Positions 24,883 to 33,963 of a stretch of 64,000 nt of DNA are shown in pieces. This DNA is from Vibrio diazotrophicus (lineage in GTDB: Bacteria; Pseudomonadota; Gammaproteobacteria; Enterobacterales; Vibrionaceae). The stretch lies in contig NZ_CP151843.1 of NCBI RefSeq assembly GCF_038452265.1, forward strand, positions 434,001 through 498,000. The letters run 5' to 3'. Numbering within the stretch: the stretch's first letter is position 1; each line of letters starts with the position of its first letter. The position numbers and the translations under genes were made by a program. A model generated the notes under the pieces. It did no database searches. It was not told the DNA's origin and was given only the letters and a program-made list of their open reading frames with translations.

Positions 24883-26298
24883 ATGACACCGAGAAAAGTA
24901 TTAAAACTTGCGGATGACGGCTACGCAACGCTGTTAAAGATAGTTGATTTCCTTCTTATTAATCTCATGCTAACGAGTATTATTAAATCGCTTGGTGATC
25001 ATGAAACGGCAATAGATATTCTGGCCGCATTTATTTTCTCGGTTATTTTTCTTTTAGTCGGAGAGTACTGCAAACTCTACAGCTATCGAACTCTACGTCG
25101 CATTAGGGCTTCGTTTTTTCGATTGCTTGCAACGTTAACCATCTCAGTTTTAGCCATGGAAGTGGTGAAGTACTTCTTCAAGAATGTGGATGGCGTGACC
25201 ATCACAAACCTAAACCCAACGGTTTTTGCTTTTTGGTATGTATTAGCATTTGTTGTGCTGGCAGCGGCTAGGGTTTTGCCAATTGCCACTGTACGAACCT
25301 TCCGTCAGAAAATGAACCAGAAACAGCGTATAGCCATCATAGGTATGACACCGGCTGGTATTGCTATTTCCCGTTCACTGCTCAGTGACTACCACCTGAA
25401 CGATATTGAGCTCGCGTATTATGACGACCGAGGAGAGCAACGATTCGGTTACCTGACCAAAATTCCCTACAAAGGAAAAGTTGATGTACTGCTGGAAAAA
25501 GCTCGCAATGGCGAAATTGATGAAGTGTATGTCGCTTTGCCTATGGTGGCGAAAGACCGCATTCGTCACTATTTAGAACAACTGTCTGACAGTACGGTGG
25601 ATACCTATCTCGTTCCAGACCTATACACCTACAACATCAGCATTTCGAAAGTGAAGTCTGTCAATGGTGTGCAAACCTTTAGTGTCTTTGGTTCACCTTT
25701 TGATGGGGTGGGTGCTGCTATCAAGCGAATCGAAGATATTATCATCGGTTCAATGATTACACTGATGATCTCTCCCGTTCTAATAGCCGTGGCGATAGGT
25801 GTAAAAATGAGTTCGCCAGGCCCTGTGCTCTTCAAACAAGATCGTTATGGTTTGGGAGGCAAGAAAATCAAAGTGTGGAAGTTCCGTTCCATGAAAGTGA
25901 TGGAAAACAGCGATGTTGTTACACAGGCGACCAAAAACGACCCTAGGGTAACCAAGTTCGGCGCCTTTATTCGCAGAACGTCACTAGACGAGTTGCCTCA
26001 GTTCATTAATGTGCTTCAAGGTTCCATGTCGATTGTTGGACCTCGACCGCATGCCGTTGCTCACAACGAAGAATACAGAAAGATAGTCGATAACTATATG
26101 ATTCGACACAAGATTAAACCTGGCATTACCGGTTGGGCTCAGATAAACGGTTATCGTGGTGAAACAGAAACTGTCGATAAGATGGAAAAACGCATTCAAT
26201 ACGACATCCAATACATGCAAAACTGGACGTTGTGGCTTGATATTAAAATTATCTTTTTGACCATTTTTAAAGGCTTTGTCAGTGAAACGGCATACTAG
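24883..26298 (+). CDS. cpsA: undecaprenyl-phosphate sugar phosphotransferase starting repeat-unit synthesis
   Basis: A 471-residue membrane protein of the WcaJ/VpsL type. It has about four N-terminal membrane segments, a Rossmann-like middle (QRIAIIGMTPAGIAISRSLL), a further membrane segment near 285-305 and the cytoplasmic bacterial sugar-transferase domain at about 280-465. The domain carries GPVLFKQDRYG, KVWKFRSM, RRTSLDELPQFINVLQGSMSIVGPRPHAVAHNEEY and KPGITGWAQINGYRGET. It moves a hexose-1-phosphate, probably glucose or galactose, from UDP-sugar to the lipid carrier. It is the first gene of the operon. The symbol follows the V. parahaemolyticus cps locus from gene order. Confidence 0.9.
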   Translation: MTPRKVLKLADDGYATLLKIVDFLLINLMLTSIIKSLGDHETAIDILAAFIFSVIFLLVGEYCKLYSYRTLRRIRASFFRLLATLTISVLAMEVVKYFFKNVDGVTITNLNPTVFAFWYVLAFVVLAAARVLPIATVRTFRQKMNQKQRIAIIGMTPAGIAISRSLLSDYHLNDIELAYYDDRGEQRFGYLTKIPYKGKVDVLLEKARNGEIDEVYVALPMVAKDRIRHYLEQLSDSTVDTYLVPDLYTYNISISKVKSVNGVQTFSVFGSPFDGVGAAIKRIEDIIIGSMITLMISPVLIAVAIGVKMSSPGPVLFKQDRYGLGGKKIKVWKFRSMKVMENSDVVTQATKNDPRVTKFGAFIRRTSLDELPQFINVLQGSMSIVGPRPHAVAHNEEYRKIVDNYMIRHKIKPGITGWAQINGYRGETETVDKMEKRIQYDIQYMQNWTLWLDIKIIFLTIFKGFVSETAY

Positions 26299-27580
26299 CT
26301 TTTTACTGTGTATGGGCACCTTGTTGGTTAACGTATCTGCTCATGCTGATTTGAAACCAAAATCGCATATTGGAATCGCAGGTATCGACTTCCAGAGTCA
26401 AGTCGGTACTGCTTATGGTATTGATGACAACGTCACGTTTCAGATTGATGATGAAGATAAAATAGAGTCGAACTATTTGACCGTTTCGCCTGAGTTAAAA
26501 GCCATCGGACAAAGAGGAGAAGACCAGTACCTCCTAATGTATAAGGGCGACTACAACCGCTACCAAGATTCCCATGAAGATGACTCCGACAGCCACTTCA
26601 TGATGTTCGATGGTTACTGGCGCTACGGGCTAAGACACGGACTCAAGTGGAATGTCCAACAGGGGTATGGAAAAGAGAAAAGAGGGCTTGGTTTAACAGA
26701 AGGATTTGATGAGTCTCAGATGGAGCAATATGGCTTTGGTGACTCTGGTCTGGATTATTCACAATTTAATACCAGCCTTCGCTATAGCTACGGTGCGCCA
26801 AAGGGGCGTGGGAAACTGGATGTCATGCTACAGACTAAGTCTTTTGGTTATGATGACAAAGACCATATTCAAATCGCGGATAATGATTTCTATCAATACG
26901 TTTTGGAACAAGAGTGGCAAGAAACCACAGGTCTGATCGAGCTGTTTGACCAATACAGCGACGACAGTCGATTTCGCTACAGTTTGATTACTAACCGTCG
27001 TCACTATCAGGCGAACAAACGCAAAGACAGTAACGAATATTATCTGTTGTTTGGCATTAAAAGCGTCAGAAGCGGTAAAACAACCATTGATGCGGATATT
27101 GCCGCTTTGTACAAAGCGTTTCCCGAAAATGACCGCTCAGAAAGTTTTCTGGGAGCTAACTGGAATGTCGCTCTGGAGTGGAAACCGTTAAAGCACGATA
27201 TTTGGTCTCTGCACACCTCTCAACGTGTCAAAGACCCGAGGCAAGAAGGTGGTTATATCCTTGATGGGATTTACGGCATTTCTTGGCAGCATTTTTGGTG
27301 GGTAGATCGCTTTTCTACCACCATTAGCTATGAATATGAGACGGAAGACTATCGTATTGAAGACAACAATCGATACGACAAAACCAAAACCGCCAAGTTT
27401 GCGATTGGTTATGATTTCAGACCGTCGATTCGCTTCGAAATGAACTACCAGTGGAAAAAGTTCAGCTCAAATGAAGACATAGATGTACTCAACATCGGTG
27501 AATTTGATCAGTACTCGATTATCAGACGATTAGGTTACGACCAATCGTATGTCGAGTTGCAGTTAAAGGTGCAAATATAG
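26282..27580 (+). CDS. cpsB: outer-membrane beta-barrel protein of the polysaccharide secretion system
   Basis: A 432-residue protein starting at a GTG (26282) that lies inside the end of cpsA. A TTG two codons earlier is also open. A signal peptide (KRHTSFLLCMGTLLVNVSAHA) leads into many alternating strands rich in Tyr, Asp and Trp, of the BBP2-type putative porin family. The end (YVELQLKVQI) fits an outer-membrane strand. Its place directly before the short export protein and chain-length protein matches VpsM in V. cholerae. Such barrels are thought to form the export pore when the export protein lacks its own. Confidence 0.8.
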   Translation: MKRHTSFLLCMGTLLVNVSAHADLKPKSHIGIAGIDFQSQVGTAYGIDDNVTFQIDDEDKIESNYLTVSPELKAIGQRGEDQYLLMYKGDYNRYQDSHEDDSDSHFMMFDGYWRYGLRHGLKWNVQQGYGKEKRGLGLTEGFDESQMEQYGFGDSGLDYSQFNTSLRYSYGAPKGRGKLDVMLQTKSFGYDDKDHIQIADNDFYQYVLEQEWQETTGLIELFDQYSDDSRFRYSLITNRRHYQANKRKDSNEYYLLFGIKSVRSGKTTIDADIAALYKAFPENDRSESFLGANWNVALEWKPLKHDIWSLHTSQRVKDPRQEGGYILDGIYGISWQHFWWVDRFSTTISYEYETEDYRIEDNNRYDKTKTAKFAIGYDFRPSIRFEMNYQWKKFSSNEDIDVLNIGEFDQYSIIRRLGYDQSYVELQLKVQI

Positions 27581-28180
27581 ATGCGTAAATGGTTGGTATT
27601 CCTTCTTACTTTGATTATGGCTTTGCCTCTAATGGCTGAGGAAGCCGCACAGCAAGGTTCAGTGGCAATAAATGAACAGCAGGCATCTGCACAACAAGCG
27701 AATCCTCAAGTAGATGATAACTTGGATGATTACTTATTGGGCACCGGCGACAGAATTGAAATCATCGTTTACGGTGAACCTGATATGTCTATGAAGTTTA
27801 AAGTGAGTAAGTCGGGCGTGGTTAACTTTCCTTATATTGGTGACGTTGTTATCTCTGGTCGTACGCCAAGTGCCATTGAAACTGAGATAGAAGAACGTTT
27901 GCGAGGTGATTACCTATTGAACCCTATGGTCACCATTAACATGGAATCGTTCCGTTTGTTTTATATTTTTGGCGAGGTGACTTCCCCTAACGGTTATGAG
28001 TTTCAACCGAGATTAACGGTAGAGCAGGCGATTGCGATTGCTGGCGGTTTTACTGACCGTGCTGACCGAGATGACATTAGTATTCGTTCGGGTACGACAA
28101 ATGAAGTAATTGAAGACGTTGAGCTCACTCATCCTGTGCAGCCTGGCGATACCGTAATCGTAGAGCAGAGTTTTTTCTAA
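27581..28180 (+). CDS. cpsC: short polysaccharide export (OPX, Wza/VpsN-like) protein
   Basis: A 199-residue protein with a signal peptide (RKWLVFLLTLIMALPLMA), but no lipobox cysteine. The export domain is at about residues 47-120 (LLGTGDRIEIIVYGEPDMS, VSKSGVVNFPYIGDV), followed by one SLBB-like domain (FYIFGEVTSPNGYEFQPRLTVEQAIAIAGGF). E. coli Wza is about 380 residues with a C-terminal helix that crosses the outer membrane; that part is missing here. It therefore probably forms a periplasmic ring working with the beta-barrel next door. It starts directly at the end of cpsB. Confidence 0.87.
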   Translation: MRKWLVFLLTLIMALPLMAEEAAQQGSVAINEQQASAQQANPQVDDNLDDYLLGTGDRIEIIVYGEPDMSMKFKVSKSGVVNFPYIGDVVISGRTPSAIETEIEERLRGDYLLNPMVTINMESFRLFYIFGEVTSPNGYEFQPRLTVEQAIAIAGGFTDRADRDDISIRSGTTNEVIEDVELTHPVQPGDTVIVEQSFF

Positions 28181-28181
28181 T

Positions 28182-30353
28182 ATGGCAGTAGGCATGATTG
28201 AAAATGGTCAAAAGATGGAAAGCAGCATCGATTTTGCACCATTTATAAAAGCATTAAAGAAACACTGGTGGAAGATATTGCTCTTTACTGTCGTGGTAAC
28301 GGGAGCTTGCTTTCCGCTGATTTCTGGTATGAATTCCAAATATGTGTCTACTGCAACGGTATTGTTCAAAGCGCAAGAAGACAACGCCACGCCAATTGAT
28401 AATGTGGACGGATACGATTCAACTCGCTCTCCTTACTACGTTACGCAATTTAATCTGATGCAATCTCGTGTTGTTCTAGAAAAAGCCATCAAAGATCTCA
28501 AGCTCAATGAAGATCCGCGATACAACGGTGGTGTAACGGTAGATGACAGCATTAGAGAATTGCCAATGACCGAAGCTGATTTAATGAATGCTACGGTTAA
28601 AAACATTCGTAAACACCTCTCTTTTTCAGAAGTACGTTTAACGCAGCTGGTGCATGTTTCTTTTGAATCGGAAGATGCTGAAGAAGCCGCACGAATCGCC
28701 GACGGTATTGCTCAAGCGTTTATTGAGTATACCGTTGATAAAAAAGTAGAGAAAACCCTAGCCGCTCAACAGTGGAATGAGCAGCAGATGGAAGAACTGC
28801 GCAAGCAAGTGGCAAGTAAGAAAAAGGAAATGGAGCAGTTTCTTAACAAAGAAGGCTTGATTACTTTTAAAGGCATTGATGGGTTTGAAACTCAACAACT
28901 CAGCATTATGACGGAGCGTTTAGCTAATGCTACTGAACGCCGAATGCTTGCTCAATCTCATTATGAGCTGGTGGTACAGAATTTAGATGCACCGCTGGAA
29001 GATCTCGCATCTATTCCTGAAATCTCCAGTCATCCACAGTTACAGGATTTGCGTATCGCAATGATTCAGGCGAAGCGAACGTTGTTTGATTTACAAAATC
29101 GCTATGGGCCGAAACACAACAAGATCCTTGAAGCTGAAGCGCAGATTAGGGCGATTGAAGTTCAATTCCGTCGTCTGCTGGTAGAACTGAAATTAGGACT
29201 GTACAAAGAATATCAAGCTCAGTTGGCGAAAGAGAATCGCTATAAAGCGCTGTTGAATGAACAGAAGAACGGCTTCAAAGCATTAGTGGCGAAACGTGAT
29301 ACTTACGAAAGTATGCAGACTGATTTGCAAAAAACGGAAGACCTATACAAAGGCATGTTTTTACGCAGCAAAGAACAAGAGCTTTCTTCTACTTATCGTG
29401 AACCAGATGCTGTCTTATATGACCCGGCCGCAGTTGCCAAAACGCCAGCAAAACCGAACAAATTGTTACTACTGGCAATGGTGTTCATTATGTCATTCAC
29501 GCTATCCACTTTGTTCGTGATTATTCGCGCTGCAATGGATCAGAAGATCTATAACCTGACACAAGTCTTGAAGAAATTAGGTTTGAATCCATTAGCTGAT
29601 TTACCGGATATGGGGCAAACAGAGGACAGAAACGAACTCGTTAACCTAATTCGCAGTAATCCTTATGCGATGGAATCATTTCACGGCATAAAAACCGCGA
29701 TTCAACTAGCATCACCGTCAGTTTATTGTTTAGGTGTTGTCTCCAGTACTGAAAAGGAAGGGGCGACGCTAGTTTCACAGTTGCTGGCCGACAGTTTAAG
29801 CCGTAACCATAAGACGCTTTTGTTGGATCTCGATTTTCGCAGTGAAACAGGCTTGTCAATGTTGCCTGAGTTTCTTCCACAAGCGGACGAGGCGATGAAT
29901 GGTGCAACAGAAGCTAAAGGTGCAGCTCAATGGGCTGACGGGGCTAGTGACAATCACAAGCCACTGTTTATCTCTCTCAATGATAAGCTCGATTTGTTGC
30001 CGCGTGGGGTTCTTGAACAGTCACCGTTGGTGTATTTCTCTAGTGAGCAATTTTTGCACATGATGCAAGAGTTGCCTGAGCTTTATGAACGAATCGTAGT
30101 GAACTTGCCAAGCCTTACGGACAACAAAGATACCCAGTTGGCCGCTAAAACATTAGATGGAGTCGTTGTGGTGATGCAAGCCGCTTCTCGCTCGGTTCCA
30201 GTTATTCGCCAAGATATCGAGAAGTTAAATCAGCCTGATATCAATACCATTGGCGCGGTGTTAAACCGAGTTCAAGCGGATAACTTACAAAGTGAAGAAA
30301 GTAAGCAGTTTATTGCTCAAGGCAGTTTTTCAGCGCTGTTAGCTGAGGATTAA
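28182..30353 (+). CDS. cpsD: Wzc/VpsO-like chain-length protein with degenerate kinase domain
   Basis: A 723-residue inner-membrane protein. It has a Wzz domain with a first membrane segment near 32-52, a long periplasmic coiled-coil region (about 190-400), a second membrane segment near 427-450 and a cytoplasmic BY-kinase-like domain (about 500-720). The Walker A region reads SSTEKEGAT, so the essential lysine position is Ala528. The Walker A' is LLLDLDFRS (D549, D551). The C-terminus has no tyrosine cluster. In Wzc, polymerisation control depends on ATP binding and tail phosphorylation; here the domain probably does not act as a standard kinase. It starts one base after cpsC. Confidence 0.88.
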   Translation: MAVGMIENGQKMESSIDFAPFIKALKKHWWKILLFTVVVTGACFPLISGMNSKYVSTATVLFKAQEDNATPIDNVDGYDSTRSPYYVTQFNLMQSRVVLEKAIKDLKLNEDPRYNGGVTVDDSIRELPMTEADLMNATVKNIRKHLSFSEVRLTQLVHVSFESEDAEEAARIADGIAQAFIEYTVDKKVEKTLAAQQWNEQQMEELRKQVASKKKEMEQFLNKEGLITFKGIDGFETQQLSIMTERLANATERRMLAQSHYELVVQNLDAPLEDLASIPEISSHPQLQDLRIAMIQAKRTLFDLQNRYGPKHNKILEAEAQIRAIEVQFRRLLVELKLGLYKEYQAQLAKENRYKALLNEQKNGFKALVAKRDTYESMQTDLQKTEDLYKGMFLRSKEQELSSTYREPDAVLYDPAAVAKTPAKPNKLLLLAMVFIMSFTLSTLFVIIRAAMDQKIYNLTQVLKKLGLNPLADLPDMGQTEDRNELVNLIRSNPYAMESFHGIKTAIQLASPSVYCLGVVSSTEKEGATLVSQLLADSLSRNHKTLLLDLDFRSETGLSMLPEFLPQADEAMNGATEAKGAAQWADGASDNHKPLFISLNDKLDLLPRGVLEQSPLVYFSSEQFLHMMQELPELYERIVVNLPSLTDNKDTQLAAKTLDGVVVVMQAASRSVPVIRQDIEKLNQPDINTIGAVLNRVQADNLQSEESKQFIAQGSFSALLAED

Positions 30354-30357
30354 TCGC

Positions 30358-31584
30358 ATGGGGCTGATCAAAAGTATCTCAACGATTGCCAGCTCTTCGA
30401 TGCTCACCCAAGTGATAGGGGCATCTTCCATCTGGTTTGTGTCAAATCGCTATGGTATGAACGAAGTCGGTATTTACGCCATGGTGTACAGCATTGTACT
30501 TATTGGTGCACAGATATGTACTTTTGCTTCGCAGCTTTTGATTCCAAAGCAGCAAGATGAACATCTGGCGCAAAACATCGTATTTTGCCTTATGCAGACG
30601 GTGGTATTAGCCATTCCGTTTACCGCTGTTATTGTTTGGTTATTCAATAAACCATTTGCTCTCTACTATTTGCTTACTCTTGCTCATGCTTGGATTTTGA
30701 TCTCTGAAAACCTGCTATTGCGGGATGAAAAAATGAAGCTGTTAGCATTTCAGCGTCTGCTTGCTTCTGGCTTAGTTTTAGTGTGTGTGCTGATGACGCC
30801 AACAGCTGAACTGCTTTACTGGAGCTGGGCGATTGCGCTGATCGTTATCGTTTTTCTATGGTTACTTTACTCGATGCCATTTGGACGCATGGCATGGAAT
30901 CAGTGGGGCTGGTCATCCAACAGAGAATTCTTTAAGCGTAATAAACAACACATTGTCAGTATCGGTAGTGCCGAAGTATTAGCGATGGCAAACAGTAATT
31001 TGCCGACAGTTCTCATCAACTATTGGTTTTCTGCGGTAACGGCAGGCTATTTTGCGATTGTTAGCCGATTTTGTTTATCGCCAGTCGTGATTGTCGGGAA
31101 TGCGGTACGCAATTCTATCTTCTCTAAATGGTCGTTAGATTTTCGCAATCAGCGTTTCAATTACCCGGAATTCATAAAGGTACGCAAACTTCTTTTCGTC
31201 CTTGGTCTCATTGCTACTGCTGGCGTCTTTATCTTCTATCCGATTGTGATGGAATTCGCAGCGGCCAAAAACTGGATCACTCATGAATGGGTAGAATCTA
31301 TTCCGACTTCACAATATATGCTGCCGTATTTGTTCCCCGCATTGGCTATTTGCCCACTCACTGTTATTGAGTTGGTATTTGGGTCACCTAAGTATTTCTT
31401 ACGTATTCAAATTGAACAGTTGGCCGTTGTTATCGTGGCTTTTGTCATCTTGCCTTATTTCTACAATGACTACGCGTATTCAGTGATGACTTATGCGGTG
31501 CTTTCGGCTGTACGTTATGGATTCATTTATTTGAAAGTGAATCAACGGGCTCGTTCTATGCGAGAAGGAATGGAGGTCAAGTGA
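30358..31584 (+). CDS. polysaccharide flippase, Wzx-like
   Basis: A 408-residue protein made almost entirely of hydrophobic segments (about 10-12). It starts GLIKSISTIASSSMLTQVIGASSIWFVSNRYGMNEVGIYAMVYSI, typical of MOP-superfamily oligosaccharide flippases. It would turn lipid-linked repeat units across the inner membrane. It follows cpsD after four bases and overlaps the next gene by four (GTGA). Confidence 0.83.
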   Translation: MGLIKSISTIASSSMLTQVIGASSIWFVSNRYGMNEVGIYAMVYSIVLIGAQICTFASQLLIPKQQDEHLAQNIVFCLMQTVVLAIPFTAVIVWLFNKPFALYYLLTLAHAWILISENLLLRDEKMKLLAFQRLLASGLVLVCVLMTPTAELLYWSWAIALIVIVFLWLLYSMPFGRMAWNQWGWSSNREFFKRNKQHIVSIGSAEVLAMANSNLPTVLINYWFSAVTAGYFAIVSRFCLSPVVIVGNAVRNSIFSKWSLDFRNQRFNYPEFIKVRKLLFVLGLIATAGVFIFYPIVMEFAAAKNWITHEWVESIPTSQYMLPYLFPALAICPLTVIELVFGSPKYFLRIQIEQLAVVIVAFVILPYFYNDYAYSVMTYAVLSAVRYGFIYLKVNQRARSMREGMEVK

Positions 31585-32972
31585 ACCTTAGTTTAAACAG
31601 CGGGCTTTACCTCCAAGTTGTTACATTAACCACACTGATATTTTGTGGAGTCATTCAATATTTCACAGGGATTGGCGCGGTTCTTTGGCTGCCGTTTTTG
31701 ATGACCTGTTTAATGGTACTGCTGTTACCAATGCAAACCCGTTACAGCGCTTTTTATCTGGACAACAAAGAACGAGTTTTATTGGTGTTGTTCGTGAGTT
31801 TATTTGCGTTGGCAACCGTATCAACAGTATTGCAAAGCGGCATCAAAGTAACGATTGTCGGCATGAAGAACGAGTTAGCAATATCGCTGATTATGTTTTG
31901 TCTGTTACTGGGCTTTGTGCGCGAGTCACAGATTTATAGGATTACCAAAGCGCTCTATTGGGTGTTCTATATTCAGTTCCCCGTCATCTTGTACCAGATC
32001 CTGATTGTTGTTCCCAAACGCGTCGCCTTTCGTGGTGAGTATGAAAAGTGGGATGCGGTTGTGGGCACGTTTGGTGGTGACCCGATGAAAGGCGGGAACA
32101 CTGCCGCCATGGGCTTGTTCTGTTTACTGATCATGCTGCTTAAGCTTTCTGAATATAAACATGGTCTGACGACGAAATTAAACACCGGTCTTCACATCAT
32201 TGCGGCATTTATCTTGTGTATTTTAGGCGAGGTGAAATTCGTTATTCTGATTTCACCGTTCTTGCTGGCGTTCGTCTGGTTTTCTCCAAGCTATCTGGCT
32301 GGAATGAAACGGCTCGATCTTAAAACTGCTTTGATGATCATCGGCGGTTTATTCGGCCTTATTTCTCTTGCGATCATGATATTGGCTGCGTCTTATTCAT
32401 CCGCCTTTGCGGGTAGTTCAGATAAAGGCGCTTTGGACATCTTTATCGACTCTTTGTCATATGTGTTCGACCCAAATTACATCATGGCAGAAACCGGAGA
32501 ACTGGGAAGGATGACCACCATTTTCTTCTGGGGAGAACACAGTGACTTGTGGGGACTACCAAGCCAGTTGTTTGGTTATGGTCTCAATGCCACCAACCGA
32601 GGCAGTACCGTTGCGCCAGGATTTTTAAATATCATCTTTAACGTATTTTTGGATTCAACATCATTGAGCATGTTGCTTTGGGAAATGGGTCTGATTGGAA
32701 CCTTACTGTTCTTTGGCGTCGTCGGCTATACGTTACGGATTGTGATGCCAAAACCACTTATTTCCAGAGACAGAGTTACGCAGGAAGACGTGCGTTTACT
32801 TTCCTTCCAGCCCGCGTTTATTGCCTTTGGTATTGCTGGGCTTTTGAGTCTTCCTTACAGTCAAACTCTGATGATAGTGCCGATGCCGCAGTTTCTGTTC
32901 TATTTTTCATTAGGTGCTGCCTTAGTTATCCGCAAGTCAGTATTAACAATAAGTGAGCCTTCTTATGGGTGA
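31581..32972 (+). CDS. polysaccharide polymerase/ligase, Wzy- or O-antigen-ligase-like
   Basis: A 463-residue polytopic membrane protein with a GTG start overlapping the flippase stop. About 11 hydrophobic segments and a large periplasmic loop near residues 275-365 (SSDKGALDIF to STSLSMLLWEMG) match the Wzy/WaaL topology. The short motif GYGLNATNRGS fits this loop. Wzy is most likely, since no other polymerase candidate is in the operon. These families diverge strongly, so assignment rests on topology and context. Confidence 0.75.
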   Translation: MNLSLNSGLYLQVVTLTTLIFCGVIQYFTGIGAVLWLPFLMTCLMVLLLPMQTRYSAFYLDNKERVLLVLFVSLFALATVSTVLQSGIKVTIVGMKNELAISLIMFCLLLGFVRESQIYRITKALYWVFYIQFPVILYQILIVVPKRVAFRGEYEKWDAVVGTFGGDPMKGGNTAAMGLFCLLIMLLKLSEYKHGLTTKLNTGLHIIAAFILCILGEVKFVILISPFLLAFVWFSPSYLAGMKRLDLKTALMIIGGLFGLISLAIMILAASYSSAFAGSSDKGALDIFIDSLSYVFDPNYIMAETGELGRMTTIFFWGEHSDLWGLPSQLFGYGLNATNRGSTVAPGFLNIIFNVFLDSTSLSMLLWEMGLIGTLLFFGVVGYTLRIVMPKPLISRDRVTQEDVRLLSFQPAFIAFGIAGLLSLPYSQTLMIVPMPQFLFYFSLGAALVIRKSVLTISEPSYG

Positions 32973-33963
32973 AGATATTAAAATCAGTGTCATTATCAAA
33001 ACGTATAATGAACAGGCTGGGATCGCGAAAACTATTACCAGTATTCGCGAAAATTTATCCAATTACTCTCATGAGATTATTGTCGCCGACAGCCTGTCGT
33101 CAGACGATACTCAAGCGATAGCTCTGGAACATGGAGCCAAGGTCGCCACATTGGTTAATGGTGATGAACGCTGTTGTGGTGTAGGGCATCAGCTAGGCTA
33201 TCTTCATGCACAAGGTGAGCTTCTTTTGCTCATGGATGGGGATATGGAACTGGCGCCCGGCTTTATCGAGCAGGGGATTGCTTATTTAGATACTCACCGC
33301 GATTACGCTGGCGTAGCTGGTATGGTTGAAATGGATGATGCACAAAGCTACGAGTTCAAGTCCCGTAAGCAGCGTATTCACAAGATCTATCCTGTAGGTG
33401 ATACCTCCCATCTTGGTGGAGGCGGCCTATATCGACGTTCTGCCATTGAAAAAATCGGTTATTTAACCAATCGCAATCTACATGCATATGAAGAAGCAGA
33501 ATTGGGTATGCGATTAAAGCATGCGGGTTACAAGCTGCATCGACTGGCTGTTCCATACTTTTCTCACACTTCTTATGACATGTCTTCCATCGAACTAATG
33601 AAGTATCGCTGGAGAAGTGGCTATTTGTTTGCTTCTGGTGAACTGTTAAAAAGTGCGTGGGGAAAGCCGCATTTTAAAGACGCGCTGCTCGTAGTTAAGA
33701 ACGAGGCGGTCTTTACCCTTTATTTGTTCTTACTGGCGATATCCATTCTGACTTTCCATATAAAAATTATCTCAATTGCGCTACTGCCGCTGGTGGCTTT
33801 CTTTGCGCTGAAAGCAATTAAGAACCGATCATTAAGAGATGCACTTCAAAGTGTGGTGAATCTGAGTGTGTTTTCTACGGGGTTAGTTAGAGGATTAAGT
33901 TGTCGTTTAAAAGATCCGAATCAAGCGCCAGATAACCGACTGCTTAAAGGAGAAGAACAATGA
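32965..33963 (+). CDS. family 2 glycosyltransferase with C-terminal membrane segments
   Basis: A 332-residue protein with a GT-A fold: KISVIIKTYNEQAGIAKTITSI, HEIIVADSLSSDDTQAIA, the metal-binding LLMDGDMELAPGF and YEEAELGMRL. Two hydrophobic segments lie near residues 235-280. A GTG at 32953 would add four residues. It adds one sugar to the repeat unit at the inner membrane; donor and acceptor are unknown. Its start lies inside the end of the polymerase gene, and it overlaps the next gene by four bases. Confidence 0.88.
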   Translation: MGEDIKISVIIKTYNEQAGIAKTITSIRENLSNYSHEIIVADSLSSDDTQAIALEHGAKVATLVNGDERCCGVGHQLGYLHAQGELLLLMDGDMELAPGFIEQGIAYLDTHRDYAGVAGMVEMDDAQSYEFKSRKQRIHKIYPVGDTSHLGGGGLYRRSAIEKIGYLTNRNLHAYEEAELGMRLKHAGYKLHRLAVPYFSHTSYDMSSIELMKYRWRSGYLFASGELLKSAWGKPHFKDALLVVKNEAVFTLYLFLLAISILTFHIKIISIALLPLVAFFALKAIKNRSLRDALQSVVNLSVFSTGLVRGLSCRLKDPNQAPDNRLLKGEEQ

